DNA from: Miscanthus floridulus
Taxonomy: Eukaryota > Streptophyta > Magnoliopsida > Poales > Poaceae
Reading direction: 5' to 3'
Assembly (NCBI RefSeq): GCF_019320115.1
Contig: NC_089598.1
Location: forward strand, 31,081,983-31,145,982
DNA: 64,000 bases
The notes under the pieces are model-generated. The model saw only the letters and a list, made by a program, of their open reading frames with translations, was not told the DNA's origin and did not search any database. Of this stretch, positions 43,480-58,228 are shown piece by piece; within the stretch, counting starts at the first letter, position 1; each line of letters opens with the position of its first letter. The position numbers and the translations under genes were made by a program.

Positions 43480-44767
43480 CCCTTCTTGTGATGTTAAAGT
43501 GCTCTCTAGCATCTTCTAGCATGTCAAATAATTCATCTTTAGTAGGTTCATCCATCATTATCACTATCACTATCATGTTCATTATCACTTCCATCATCAC
43601 AAGTTTGTACCTTGGTGGCCTTAACCATGAAGCATGATGGAGAGTCGAAGAGAGAAGGCTTCTCATTGATTGCAATGCTTGCAAGTGCCTTCTTCTTGGT
43701 GGTCTTGTCATCATCACTATCATCATCACTTGTGGAAGCATCACTATCCCAAGTGACTACATATGATCCACCTTTCTTCTTCTTGAAGAACATCTTGTCC
43801 TTCTCTCTTTCTTTTCATTCCTCTCCTTCTTCTTGTTCTTGTTGTCATCATCTTTCTCACTATTGTATGGACATTGAGCAATAAGATGATCTTTGCCTTC
43901 CACAATTGAAGCACCTCCTTGACTCTTCCTGTTCTTGGATGAAGACTTCTTCTTCTTGCACAGTAGCCCTTCTCACCATGAACTTGTCAAATCTCTTGAC
44001 AAATCGAGCCATCCTCTCATCATCATCATCATCCCATGAATCATCATCCTCACTTGATGTTTCTTGCTTTGCTTTGCCCTTAGATGATGTGGCCTTGAAT
44101 GCCACGCTCTTCTTCTTCTCATCCTTCTTCTCATCTTTCTTCTCCCCACTTTTTCTTCCTTCTCATCATCATCTCTATAAGTATCATCAGTCATGATATC
44201 TCCCAAGATTTGGTTTGGTGTCATTGTGTTCAAACCGGTCCTCACAAGCAAGGGTGACAAACATGCCAAATCTTGCGGGCAAACATCTCAAGAACTTATT
44301 TGAGAAGTCCTTGTCCTCTATCTTCTCACCAAGTGCTTTGAGATCATTGACAATCACTTCCATCCAGTGGAACATGTCCGGCACACTCTCAATCCTCCTT
44401 CATCTTGAAGCTTGCAAACTTCTCTTTGAGGATGTATGCCTTTGCACCCTTCACGGCTTGAGTACCCTCAAATGATTCTTCCAACTTCTTCCAAGCCTCA
44501 TGAGCCATCTCAATATTCTTGATTTGCTCAAATGTTCTTGCATCAATTGCATCATGAATGGCACTTAGAGCATTGTCATGTTTTGGAGAAGAACTTCTTC
44601 CGGCCGGTGGTGGGATTCTCCGGATCATCAATCTCAATTTTGGTTTTCCTACCACCTTCCACACCTTTCTATTGATTGACTTGATATGTGGTCATTTTTT
44701 ACTTCCAATATGAATAATTTGAGCCATCAAATTGGGGTGGCTTCTTGGTGTTGTTGATTTGAGCCAT
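43480..44767 (-). pseudogene. Copia gag fragment in the repeated copy
   Basis: N-terminal two-fifths of the same gag as 34339-33052, truncated at the junction. It carries the same codon-23 stop plus many extra 1-base indels, so no frame stays open for long (longest about 98 codons). The upstream 40 kb cannot supply the missing half. If the repeat is an assembly error, this gene does not exist. Confidence 0.8.
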
Positions 44768-44825
44768 GTTTACACCGAAGGTTGTTAAGTCCTCAAATAA
44801 CGGTGACCTTGGCTCTGATACCACT

Positions 44826-46668
44826 TGAAAGGTCCTAATGGCTAGAGGGGTGTGAATAGCCTAATAAAAAATTCTACAACAACACTTAACAAATGTGTTA
44901 GACAATTTATGAAGCGAAGCGAATGTTGCGCTAGCCTACTAAAATGCAAGCCACCTACCACAATTCTAGTTTAGATAGAATATATCCACACAATGGCTAT
45001 TACAACTATATCAAGTTAGTGTGCTCCTCAAATGCTAACTAAAGAGCTACACTAATCAAAACTAACAAGCTCTCACAACTAGCTACACTAAAGAGCTTGA
45101 CAACTAGTTTGCGGTAATGTAAAGAGTGAGCAAGATAGCTATACCGCCGTGTCGAGGAAGGAGCCAATCAATCACAAGAGTGAATCACAATGAAGACCAA
45201 TCACCTCGGAATCAAATGATGAACACAATGATTTTTTTACCGAGGTTCACTTGCTTGCCGATAAGCTAGTCCTCGTTGTGGCGATTCACTCACTTGGAGG
45301 CTCACGTGCTGATTGGCTTCACATGCCAAACCCTCAATAGGGTGCCGCACAACCAACACAAGATGAGGATCACACAAGCCACGAGCAGTTTACTAGAGTA
45401 CCTTTTGGCTCTCCGCCGGGGAAAGGTCAAGAACCCCTCACAATCACCACGATCGGAGCCGGAGACAATCACCACCCTCTGCTCGATGATCCTCGCTGCC
45501 CAAGCCGTCTAGGTGGCAGCAACCACCAAGAGTAACAAGCGAAATCCACAGCGAAACACGAACACCAAGTGCCTTTAGATGCAAACACTCAAGCAATGCC
45601 ACTTGGATTCACTCCCAATCTCACTATGATGATGAATCAATGATGGAGATGAGTGGGAGGGCTTTGGCTAAGCTCACAAGGTTGCTATGTCAATAGAAAT
45701 GGCCAAGAGAGTGAGCTTGAACCGGCCATGGGGCTTAATAGAAGCCCCCACGAAATAGAGCCGTTATACCCTTCACTAGGCATAACACGGGCTGACCAGA
45801 CGCTCCGGTCTGTTGACCGGATGCTGAGCCCCCAACGTCCAGTCGCTCGTAGACAGCCACGTGTCCCGATCTCAACGATCACTTGAGTGTACCGGATGCT
45901 GAGCCTCCAGCGTCCGGTCGTTTACAGTAAGGGTCCAAAAACTGATTTTTGCTGACCGGACGCGTCCGGTCGACCTTGACCAGACACAGCCCAGCGTCCG
46001 GTGCTTTACCCTAGTTACTGTGACGTCCGACAACTTGACCGGACGCTGCCTCCAGCATCCGGTCGCTCCAGCGACCCAGCGTCCGGTCGCATGACCGATG
46101 CCAGCGTCTCACTGGTACACTTGACCGGATGCGCCGGTCCCCCAGAGGTCCAGCGTCCGGTCACTGTATAACCAGCGACACTAACTCCTTTTCACTTCTA
46201 ACTTCTCCACCCTTGCTTAAATGTGCCAACCACCAAGTGTATCACCTGTGCACATGTGTTAGCATATTTTCACAAACATTTTCAAGGGTGTTAGCATTCC
46301 TCTAGATCCTAAATGCATATCAATGAGTTAGAGCATCTAGTGGCACTTTGATAACCGCATTCTGATACGAGTTTCACCCCTCTTAATAGTACGGCTATCA
46401 AACCTAAATGTGATCACACTCTCTAAGTGTCTTGATCACCAAAACAAAATAGCTTCCTACAAATTATACCTTTGCCTTAAGCTTTTTGTTTTCTCTTTCT
46501 TCTTTTCCAAGTTTAAGCACTTGATCATCACCATGGCATCTCCACCATCATGTTATGATCTTCATTTGCTTCTCGACTTGGAGTGTGCTACCTATCTCAT
46601 GATCACTTAATAAACTAGGCTAGCACTTAGGGTTTCATCAATTCACCAAAACCAAACTAGAGCTTTCA
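44826..46668 (-). repeat. Copia LTR in the repeated copy
   Basis: Second copy of the right Copia LTR with about 15 single-base indels relative to 34397-36234. It is followed by CATGT (46669-46673) and the chromovirus sequence. Confidence 0.85.
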
Positions 46669-49600
46669 CATGTGCAGAAGGACTGCTCAAGTCAGCGGGC
46701 ATACATTGCTATAGAAGATGGTTACATCAGCACCTCTGACATTGAGGATGAAGAAGACCAAGATACAGACGAGGAGGACGGTCAAGTCCTTGGTGATGAG
46801 GCCACGGTGGCCTATAGGAGCATCATTGTACAGTGGGTGCTCAGCTCACAAGTACAGCAACCTGAGAAGCTACAACGCCATAACTTGTTCTAGATTTTCT
46901 TCATCATCAGCAACCGTCGAGCACATGTCATTATTGATGGAGGTAGCTATAATAATTTGGTGAGTTCTGAATTGGTCATGAAGCTTGGCTTGACCACACG
47001 TCCGCACCCATGTCCATACCATATTCAGTGGCTAAATGATTCTAGAAAAGCAAAAGTAACACAAACTTACAGAGTTTCATTTTCCATTGGTTTCTTATGT
47101 TGATTCTATTGATTGTGATGTGGTAACTATGCAAGCCTGTTCTCTCTTATTGGGTCATCCTTGGGAGCATGATAATGATGCTACACACCATGGTAGAAGT
47201 AATAAATACACCTTTGTGCATAAAGGAAAGAAAATTACTTTGGTACCTTTGACCCCTGCTCAAATTGTACAAGCTGATAGAGAACGCGCTGCTAGTTTGA
47301 ATGATGTTCAATCTAAAAATCAGCAAGTTGCTAATTCTATTCTCCCACCTAAAAAGGATAAGTCTACATCTATTTCTAAGGCAGAGGGGATTAAATTTAA
47401 TGGTAGTGTTATGCTTGCAACAAAATGTGACTTTGCTGAAATTTCTGATGATGACATTTGCTATGCTTTGGTATGTAAACAAGCTATGTTTTCGCTTGAT
47501 GATATTGCTAGCTCAGTGCCTCCTGCTGTCACTAACCTTTTAGAGGAGTATGAGGAAATTTTTCTACCTAAAATACCCCTGGGGCTGCCACCTATGAGAG
47601 GGATAGAGCATCAAATCAATTTGATTTCGGGAGCAACCTTGCCCAACCGTGCTGCCTATTGAACCAATCTGAGGAGACCAAGGAAATTCAGCGGCAAGTC
47701 CAAGACCTTTTAGACCGTGGGTATGTACATGAAAGCCTTAGTCCTTGTGCCGTTCCTGTACTTTTGGTTCCCAAGAAAGATGGAACTTGGCGTATGTGTG
47801 TTGATTGTAGAGCCATCAATAATATTACTATTCTGTATCATCATCCTATTCCTAGGCTAGATGACATGCTTGATGAGTTGTGTGGCTCTATAATTTTTAC
47901 CAAAATAGACTTGCGAAGTGGCTACCACCAAATTATAATGAAACTTGGAGATAAATGGAAAACTGCGTTTAAAACTAAATTCGGGTTGTATGAGTGGTTA
48001 GTAATGCCTTTTGGTTTGACAAATGCACCTAGCACTTTCATGCGCTTAATGAATGAGGTTTTAAGAGCTTTTATTGGTTGTTTTGTGGTAGTTTACTTTG
48101 ATGATATATTGATTTAGAGCAAGTCTTTTGTTGAACATATGGATCACTTACGTGTTGTTTTTAATGCTTTACGTGATGCACGATTATTTGGTAACCTTGA
48201 GAAGTGCATCTTTTGCACGGATCGAGTTTCTTTTCTTGGCTATGTTGTAACTCCATAGGGAATTGAGGTGGACGAGATGAAAATTGAAGCCATAAAGAGC
48301 TGGTCGGTTCCCCAAACCATCACACAGGTGAGGAGTTTTCTTAGTCTTGCAGGATTCTACCACCGCTACGTCAAAGATTTCAGCACCATTGCTGCCCCAT
48401 TGCATGAGTTGACGAAGAAAGGGGTGGTGTTTCATTGGGGAAAGGCACATGAGGAGTCCTTTGACACTTTGAAGAACAAGCTCACACACGCACCATTGCT
48501 GCAACTTCCAAACTTTGGTAAGACTTTTGAGCTAGAATGTGATGCTAGTGGAGTTGGTATTGGGGGTGTTTTGATACAAGATGGTAAACCCATTGCTTAC
48601 TTTAGTAAAAAATTGCATGGCCCTGTTCTGAATTATTCCACGTATGATAAGGAATTATATGCACTTGTCCGTTCTTTAGAGACATGGCGTTATTATTTGT
48701 GGCCTAAAGAATTTGTTATTTATTCTGATCATGAATCACTTAAGTATCTTCGCTCTCAACATATTCTGAATTATAGGCATGCTAAATGGGTTGAATTTAT
48801 TGAATCTTTTCCTTATATTATCAAACACAAGAAAGGGAAGGATAATGTGATTGCGGATGCTTTGTCTAGACGATATACCTTGCTGTCCCAACTTGATTGT
48901 CGGATTTTTGGGCTTGAATCAATAAAAGAACAATATGCGCTTGATCCTGATTTTAAGGACATGTTGCTGAATTGTAGAGAGGGACGTACATGGAATAAGT
49001 TTATGATCAATTATGGGTTTTTGTTTAGAGCTAACCACTTATGCATTCTAGTTGGCTTTGTTCGTCTTTTGTTGTTGCAGGAGGCACATGGAGGCAGATT
49101 GATGGGACATTTTGGTGCCAAGAAGACGGAGGAGGTGCTGTCCACACATTTCTTTAGGCCAAGGATGAGGCGAGATGAAGAACGGTACGTGGCTCGGTGC
49201 GCTACATATCAAAAAGCTAAGTCGCGGTTGAACCCACATGGTTTGTATATGCCTCTTCCTATTTCTTCTACTCATTGGGCTGATATATCTATGGATTTTG
49301 TGTTGGGTTTGCCAAGAACTAAGAGGGGGAGGGATAGTATTTTTGTGGTGGTTGATCGTTTTTCTAAGATGGCACATTTTATTCCTTGTCATAAGAGCGA
49401 TGATGTTGTTCATATTGCTGACCTTTTCTTTCAAGAAATCGTTCACTTGCATGGTATGCCTTCTACTATTGTTTCAGATGGCGATGCAAAATTCTTGAGT
49501 CATTTTTGGCGCACTTTGTGGAATAAATTGGGGACGAAGCTGCTGTTTTCTACAACATATCATCCCCAAACTGATGGGCAAACTGAGGTAGTGAATCGAA

Positions 49601-50474
49601 CGTTGTACACCATGTTGAGAGCAATTTGAAGCGTGATTTGAAGATGTGGAAAGGGTGTTTGCCGCATGTGGAGTTTGTATATAACAGGGCGGAACATTCC
49701 ACCACCAAGGTAAGTCCCTTTCAAGTAGTGTATGGTTTTAACCCCCGTGCTCCTATTGATCTTTTGCCTTTACCTACCACTGAAAGAACACATAGGGATG
49801 CTAGAGAGCGTGATGATTTCATTCATAAGTTGCACGAAACAACTCAATCAAATATTGAAAGAATAAATGAAAAGTATAGAATTACTGGTAGTAAAGGTAG
49901 AAAAAAAATTAAACTTGAACCAGGTGATTTGGTTTGGTTACATCTGAGAAAAAATAGATTTCTTGAGCTGTGTAAGTCCAAATTAATGCCAAGAGCAACT
50001 GGTCCTTATAAGATAATTGAGAAAATAAATGATAATGCCTACAAACTGGAGTTGCCACCCGAGTTCGGGGTTAGTCCCACCTTTAACATTGCAGATTTGA
50101 AGCCTTATTTGGGAGAAGAAGATGAGCTTGAGTCGAGGACGACTCAGTTTCAAGAGGGGGAGGATGATGAGAAAATCACTCCTTCGGATGTACCCGTTGA
50201 TCCTCCAACCGTCATGCATGGTCCAATGACCCGAGCTCGAATGCGTCAACTCAATTTAGAGGTGAGCTCGTTCTTAAGCGATCCTTTTCATACTTTTGAG
50301 AATAGACTACTACCTAATGATGTTATCTTGCTTAGGAACATTGGAGAGGGTCATGAGGGACTTAGAGGAAGAGGTGGAGGCGATGATGACCAGCAAGGAC
50401 GTCCAACAGAAACCAGAGGCCCGGTCCAACATGATTTCGAGTCTGCCTCGGCCTCTAGGACCAGTCTGCTTTAA
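46669..50474 (+). pseudogene. Chromovirus pol in the repeated copy
   Basis: Copy of 36235-40040 with the same stops. Two extra indels break it further. An added T near 47092 shifts the protease frame, so the open stretch starts only at 47087. A lost T near 49626 splits the long RNase H/integrase frame into 48268-49629 (453 codons) and 49626-50474 (282 codons). All else is identical to copy 1. Confidence 0.85.
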
Positions 50475-51078
50475 ACTGATCACCCAGGACGCATTCGGAC
50501 TCCGTTTTCGATGATCCACATATGGTTGGAAATCTAATTTGATAAGGAAGCCAATCCAAGTGGTCTCACGTCAAAAGCTCATCGGAAGCCACGGGAATTG
50601 TCGAAACAAGTCAGCATCTAGAATCTGTCTAGGTGCTGCGTCACCGTATTTGGTCCAATGGGCCGTGTATCGTCTTTGAGCCCATTAGGGGGGCGCGTCT
50701 AGGGTAGGCGATGACCCTAAGACCTATATATTCATACGCCGCCACCGTCATTAGGTTTTGGGTTTTGCTTAGATTAATCTATCAAGAACAGTTTCATCGT
50801 TCATCGGTTTGTGAGACCCCAACATCGTGAGATTAATCATTCATCTGCAATTTGGTTGTTCTCTTTCTTGTTCTTTCTTGTGTTTTTCGTTGCACTGGCA
50901 GGGATTAGCCTTCTTGGCGAGGTCAGCCGGATCCGTGTCTCGGTTGATAACCAGAGGAGTTGTGGTGCTAAGATTGCAGGGTTCGATCTTTCGATCTGAA
51001 ACCGGATCGGTGTGTCATTCTCCGCCACAATGATAGTTACCTCTACCTGACGGAAGATCGGGATCCCCGTTTCCATTA
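50165..51078 (+). repeat. Chromovirus 3' LTR in the repeated copy
   Basis: Identical by eye to 39731-40644, with target duplication GCAAG at 51079-51083. Confidence 0.85.
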
Positions 51079-51583
51079 GCAAGGCAGATAATTTTACGCC
51101 AGTGCTTACCTCCCCACGATGGCGATAACTACTACTAACACCAACAAGTCTACACGGTCACCATGCATGCCGTTAGATCTTAATTGGCCTTGCTCTAATT
51201 TTTTTTCGACTAAAGTCAATAAATCCTAAGACCTAGATTAAATGTTATGTATGATCAAGTACGCAATGAAAGAGAACAACTACTTTAGCTACTTCAATCT
51301 CAGCAAGCTCACTATGTCACCTAGTGGCCATTCGCGGGACTGAATTGTGTGCCTCGGTCTGCATCGACGATGGTTCACAACATCTCAGCAAGCTCACTAT
51401 GTCACCTAGTGGGCTACAACTCCAATGATTTCTTTCTTATTTATATGATCAATATGATGTCAATGGGTAGATCACACATGTATATACTTCACAAACTTTT
51501 TGCTAATTTTCAGATTTAATTATGCCTGAATTTTCCTAAACATCTAATGATCCAAAAACCCTATAATAGGTACATTTTGGTTA

Positions 51584-52399
51584 CTGGTTTTGATGTTGCT
51601 TCGAAGCCAAATGTATTTGATTATATGAATTACAAACGGTGGCGTGCTTATATGGTCTTGTGGTTGACAACTATGAACATCTTTTATATTGCATAAGGAA
51701 AGGCCAAATAGTTTACTCTTGAACAAGAGCAAGTTTTCAAGGTTGCCGAAAACCTGTTTCGAGATGTCATAATAAATGTTTTAGGTGAAAACATTGTGGA
51801 CATCTACAAGTTGTCTTTTGCCAAAGAAATGTGGGAAGTGATTGAGACAAAATTTGGCGTTTCCCAATGCTAGGAGTCAGTGCTATATGACTACAAGATG
51901 ACCGATGACCGTTCTATAGTAGAACAGGCACATGAGATAAGGAAATGGCAAAAGAATAACAATCCCCGTATGTGTTGCCTGACAAGTTTCTGGCTGGTGG
52001 TATCATCGCGAAGTTTCCACAATCATGGAGGGAATGTTCCACTACTCTAAACACACAAGCGACAAGAGTTGCTGACCTTAATGGTTCTCTTGATGTTGAA
52101 GAGAAGGCTAGGACAAAGACACTCACAGGAGAAGAGTTGAGTCTTTGTATGGTCCGAAATAAGCACCTAAGCAATGGCATGAGAAGTTTGACAAAACTTT
52201 GACATATGCTAGTTTTTGTTGTGAATGAGGCTAGCCGATGCGTGTACTATTTCTATGGTAGGGGTGAAGGTGTGTTCTTGTTTTCGTATGTCGGTGATGT
52301 ACTGATCTTTGGAATCAGCCTTAATTTGATTAAAGAGGTGAAGGACTTCTTGTTCAACAATTTTGTGCTCTCTCCTTGCTCCCGGCGTATAGCACACTC
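51584..52399 (+). pseudogene. Copia-type remnant in the repeated copy
   Basis: Identical by eye to 41150-41965. Confidence 0.55.
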
Positions 52400-53985
52400 C
52401 TGTTCCTAGCAATTCAATCCACGACGAAGGAGAACATCTACTTTAGTAGTACATGTACGACTACTTTCTTGTGGCTGTTCGCAGGACTGTATTGCGTACC
52501 TCGTGTTGCATCAACTGTGGTCTACGATATCAGTAAGCTCCCTATGTCGCCTAGTGGGAACGAAGTCGCGGCCTTGGTCCTGTCTTAGGGTATATTGCTA
52601 CAACTCCAATTGTTTTATTTCTTTTTATATGATCAATATAACGTAAACGGATAGATCACACGTGCACATGCTTGTCAAAAATATTTTACTAAGTTTTTGG
52701 ATTAAATTATACTCAAATTCGCCTAAATATCTACACATGCTACACCGAGGAACTTCAACAACCCTAGGGCACTTTTCAAGTTGTGAATTAAGTGTTCGGG
52801 GTGTTCATATGTTAGGCGAGTCAAGACTCTAAGGGTTAACATGAATCAACAGATTTTTATGGTACACTACATGTCACAATAGATGGCAACAACTCCATAA
52901 AAGAAGCAATGAATGAAACAGACATGATATAATCAACGGGGCCAATGCTCTTGCTGATATCTTTGTAGGCCACAAGGATCATGGGAACTTCATAAAGATT
53001 GAACTTCTGAAAATTGTAGAGACCGACCTTCTGAAAACTACTATCACTAGATATGTTGTTAATTAAAAATTGTTTCTTATACTTATAATACTAAAAAGCA
53101 AAACAAAAGTCAGGCTTCATCTTGAAAAAACAAGCGACATGTATGTCATTCGCCCAATTTAGGTTACCTCACTAGAAAACCTAATTATTCCACAGTTTAG
53201 ATGTTCCTAGGATTAGTCACAAACAAAATTAGAATGCTAGATGCTAACAAAATGTTGGCAATATTTTACTCAAAACTCAAGAACGCAATCTCAAGTATGC
53301 AAGCAAAACCTTAGATCCCCGAGTTTACGGAGTAGAGGAATAGAAAAAAAATACAAGAATAGAAAAGGAATAGGTGTGTATAACAAGGGAACCTAAAACA
53401 CTGCAATTTTGGAAGATTTGGTGTTTGCGCCAAAGGAATATGAGCACCACGGGAATTTAAGGATTAGTGATAAACATAATTGCTTGGACTAAACAAGAAC
53501 TACATAAAGAATTTTTTTTCTTTCTTAAAGCAGCATATATTAGTTAATAAATCAAGATATCCTGGTCGGCCACTTATGCTAGTGCTTTGTTGAAACCATG
53601 GACTCTAGTTTTTGGGTGTTAATCAATTTGTGCTTGGCGGTTGGTTCCATGAAAGCATGCGCCAATAACATTAGTGATCATGAGTCTCTCAAACTTCGTG
53701 AAGAAACTGAAACCAAGAGGTGGCGGTGGATTCTCTCATTCCTTCAAAACGTACAAGCGCAAAATCCTCTGCTCTAGAAAGGAATTCACAAATCCTCCAC
53801 TCCAAACGCTACTTTAGTGTTTGAAACTACATGAATCTGATTCCTTTAGAATTCCTTTGAAGATCCTGTAATCCAAACAGAGGCTTACAAAATCTAGTTT
53901 TGACTGAATATTTTTATAACCGGAAGAATATAGAGTCAATAAGGATTCAATGAGTTGCCGCATAAGGATTTAGACTAACATTGGT
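52400..53985. other. AT-rich spacer, no gene seen
   Basis: Copy of 41966-43479, then continuing past the end of the direct repeat at 53913 into unit-2 sequence not repeated locally. Confidence 0.5.
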
Positions 53986-54082
53986 CCTGTTCGCTTATGC
54001 TGAAATTTGGCTTATGCTGATGCTGAAATATTATGAGAGGAAAACACTATTCTATGGCTAAAAAATAGCTCAAGTGAACAGG
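53986..54082. mobile_element. Small MITE-like element, unit 2
   Basis: About 97 bp with inverted ends CCTGTTCGCTT and AAGTGAACAGG. Counterpart of 15728-15830 with one TGATGC unit fewer. Confidence 0.5.
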
Positions 54083-54454
54083 ATCATAATTTGCAGAAGA
54101 AGACTAAAGAAACGCTTTGTAAGCTCATAAAAAGCTATATGCTCACACGGTACAATGAAACGCTCCAAGAGGATTCCATTGTAGTCTTCCAAAGAAGGGA
54201 ATTACGAAAAGGCACGGGTGACAAAAAATTCTTCTTGAACAAGTCTCCAAACAAGACGATCTAGAAAATAGTAGATATTTTTTCTAATAACTCCAGCAAG
54301 CACATTTATTTCACCTCACAATAGTACAGAATGAAACAACATGATATAAATGACTCTCCCACAATGTCAATAAAGAATGGTGGAAATAATGATGAACTCA
54401 TACTTGATGAACCATCCACATTATTAGTTGTGATCAGTTTGATTATCTGCATGA

Positions 54455-55663
<1,209 letters not shown>

Positions 55664-56045
55664 TGTTAGGTTTAGTCCCACATCAGTAATTAATGGGGGA
55701 GGAGCACAATATATAAGGCGAGGACAGTCCTCACCTATCAGGCTAGTCTTTTGAGTTGAGTTAGGCCTAAGGCCTGGGTATGTTGTGAGCTCTAGTGGAC
55801 CTGGGTCCAAGGGGCGCCGGCTCGTGGGTTTATAGCGAGTTGGGCCGGATTCTGCTGCGCACTCCCAAATCGGTAGTTGATGGTGGATATAAGGTGGGAG
55901 CAGTCCTCACCTATCAGGCTAGTCTTTTGGGTTGAAGTTAGGCCTAAGGCCTGGGTATGTTTTGAGCTCCGGTGGACCTAGGTCCGAGGGGCGCCGACTC
56001 ATGGGTTATAGCAAACTGGGCCAGATTCCACTGCGCACTCTAACA
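55664..56045. repeat. Solo-LTR or TRIM-like element with target duplication GTATA, unit 2
   Basis: Counterpart of 17071-17452, TGTTAGGTTTAG to CTCTAACA, flanked by GTATA (55659-55663 and 56046-56050). Same internal tandem pair. Confidence 0.7.
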
Positions 56046-56188
56046 GTATAAATTAGTTGGAAGTTAGCAGACACCAATATAAAGATACACCAGAGCATCT
56101 CCAGGAGTTTCATATAATTCACTTGCTAAACTATGAGTTTACCAAAGTTGACAAAATAAGTAGCAACCTTTGCCCCCATCCACTTGAG

Positions 56189-56518
56189 CTAAACAGCAGC
56201 GGCTGTAGCTGTTGGAAATAATAGCAATTTAGTAACGCGTAAATTAATTTCGACAATGAGAAAAAGAACAGCAGCATGTATCGTAGATGTGTGATTTAAA
56301 ACTAGCACTATGACCCAAGGCAAATTCGAACTCTCTAGTGCTAGTAGCAGTAGAAACATAAGAACGAACAACAGAGAAAGAATAGACTTTCTTACCGTGA
56401 GGTTGTCGGCGCTAGCAGTAGCGCAAAAGAAGACAAAGAAAACCGTCGATGAAGATCGGCGAACACTGGCGTAGAGGGAAGAAGACGTCCAGCAAACAGT
56501 CACGACGGTGCTTCCCAA
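56189..56518 (-). other. Unrecognised 109-codon ORF, unit 2
   Basis: Counterpart of 17596-17925, starting MGSTVVTVCWTSSSLY, with the same possible splice donor CACGGTAAG. Family unknown. Only a handful of residue changes separate it from unit 1. Confidence 0.25.
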
Positions 56519-56747
56519 AAACCAGATACGCCCCCTACCCCGTGCAAGGACACAAGGAGACGAAGGCTTCGAAAACCTGCTCTCCCGGCACCGATGTCAC
56601 GTCGACGGCGGGATGGGAAAGATGGCGGCAGCGCAGTACAGTGGCAAAGGGAAGAGATGAATTCTCTATTTTGAGGACGACGTCTCGTCCCAATATATAT
56701 ACATGAGTCGCAGCTAAGGTAAGTAATTAGCCGCGCAATTACAGCAC

Positions 56748-56802
56748 TAATGGTGATTGTTCTGTCATTAGTCGACTAGAACAATTAGAGCAATCACCAT
56801 TA
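56748..56802. repeat. Perfect 12-bp inverted repeat, unit 2
   Basis: TAATGGTGATTG and CAATCACCATTA; same hairpin as at 18155-18209. Confidence 0.55.
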
Positions 56803-58228
56803 ATACGGGAATAATTGCTTGCCAAAATAGACCAGCGCAATTTTCTTCATGCACGCAAAAATATAGAGTAGCAAAAGGAAGCTACACACCCGCAAGGTCG
56901 AAGCGAGAAATCGCCAGACCATCCACGCGCGAGCACGTATTTCATGCATGTATGAGGCAAGCGAGCGAGCACGTATTTCTTCCCTTTCCTCTCACCAATA
57001 GTTTCAATTAGATGGAGCCAATTCAGCCCTTTAAGTTGGCCTCAACTCCTTCTAGAGTAGCAATGTGGGACTAAAGTCCCCCACCATATCATGCATGTAT
57101 GAGTGGGCGTTTGAAATTTATTTGGAATTATTATTTGGGCCAACCCAAATCTTCTAACAGTAGCTGGCTGCTACAGTACTCTACCGAGGAGATTGTGCCT
57201 GTAGATGGTAGCGGTGGCGGCTCTTAAGCTCTTCCGAGCACCGCCCTTATTTTTTCTCCATCTCTAAATGTTTTCTATCCTAAGTTCCTATATGATCTCT
57301 AAATGTTTTCTATCCTAAGTTCCTATATGATTTTTGCATTGGGAACAATAGATTATTTCTAAAACAACCGAGCCTTTCATGTTTTTTTTCTTTTCTTACC
57401 CCCTTCTCACATGGAACCCTATATTTTATCCTACTTATCTATCCATCTTCTTCTTCATGGGCACGCACACGGCATGCCATGGCCGGCTGTAGCCAGCCCC
57501 ATCGAAAGACATGCCATCATCCTCACCATTCATCATGCCAGTCCACAACTTGAATTCTCCATGATTTATATTACAGACGACAGAATGATTGATCAATACA
57601 TGTCAAAAATATATCCATAAGACGAGAAATTTAAGTTGCGATATAAAATCAAAATGTCGCTCTACATATTGATGTGTAGTTCATCCAATAAAAAATAATC
57701 ACTAACCCTAGCCTGGCACAGCCAGCCATGGCAGAGTAGGGTTGTTCCTACGGTTGGGCATGTCCAGGGGCATGCTGAGAGCAGCAGACGCGACAATGGC
57801 AGAGGTCCGAGGCCAGTGGCAGCCCGACAAAGGCTAGGCGGTGTCCTGGTGAGTCCGCAATGGTCCAGCAAGGAAAGGATTAGGAGAAGCACGTACCTTG
57901 GGACTTGGTGGTGGTGGTAGGAGGCCGGACAACGGTGGTAGGAGCTGGGAACACCATGACTTGCACTAAAAAACAGAACAAGGCACGAGGGGGCGGGAGT
58001 CAGGGGAAAACTCGGAACCAAGGTGGATAGGGAGTTTCTATCAAGCACGAAAAGTTACAAGTTGGACAAAAGTTTAGCAACTTTTTATTTTTAAGGAGAT
58101 GTTTTACGAAGTTATTGTAGGGGCATTTTATTTCCTTTGCTAAAAAAACTCTAATAGAGAGTTCATTCGGTATTTAGAGATGCTCTTATCTATGTAGAGT
58201 ATTTAATCTTGAGAAAAGTATTCACTAG
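56803..58228. other. Spacer with no gene seen
   Basis: Counterpart of 18210-19647. A local rearrangement near 56930-56960 replaces part of the unit-1 sequence with a second CATGCATGTATGAG and GAGCACGTATTTC. Confidence 0.5.

Larger units (their letters stand above)
43480..53913. repeat. 10.43-kb direct repeat, copy 2
   Basis: Nearly identical to copy 1. I counted about 30 differences, all but one or two of them 1-2-base indels, most between 43540 and 46500, with two more at about 47092 and 49626. I found none in the last ~4.2 kb. It ends where sequence resumes as in unit 1 (GACTGAATATTTTTATAAC). Only two bases of homology (TT) are visible at the junction. Confidence 0.95.
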
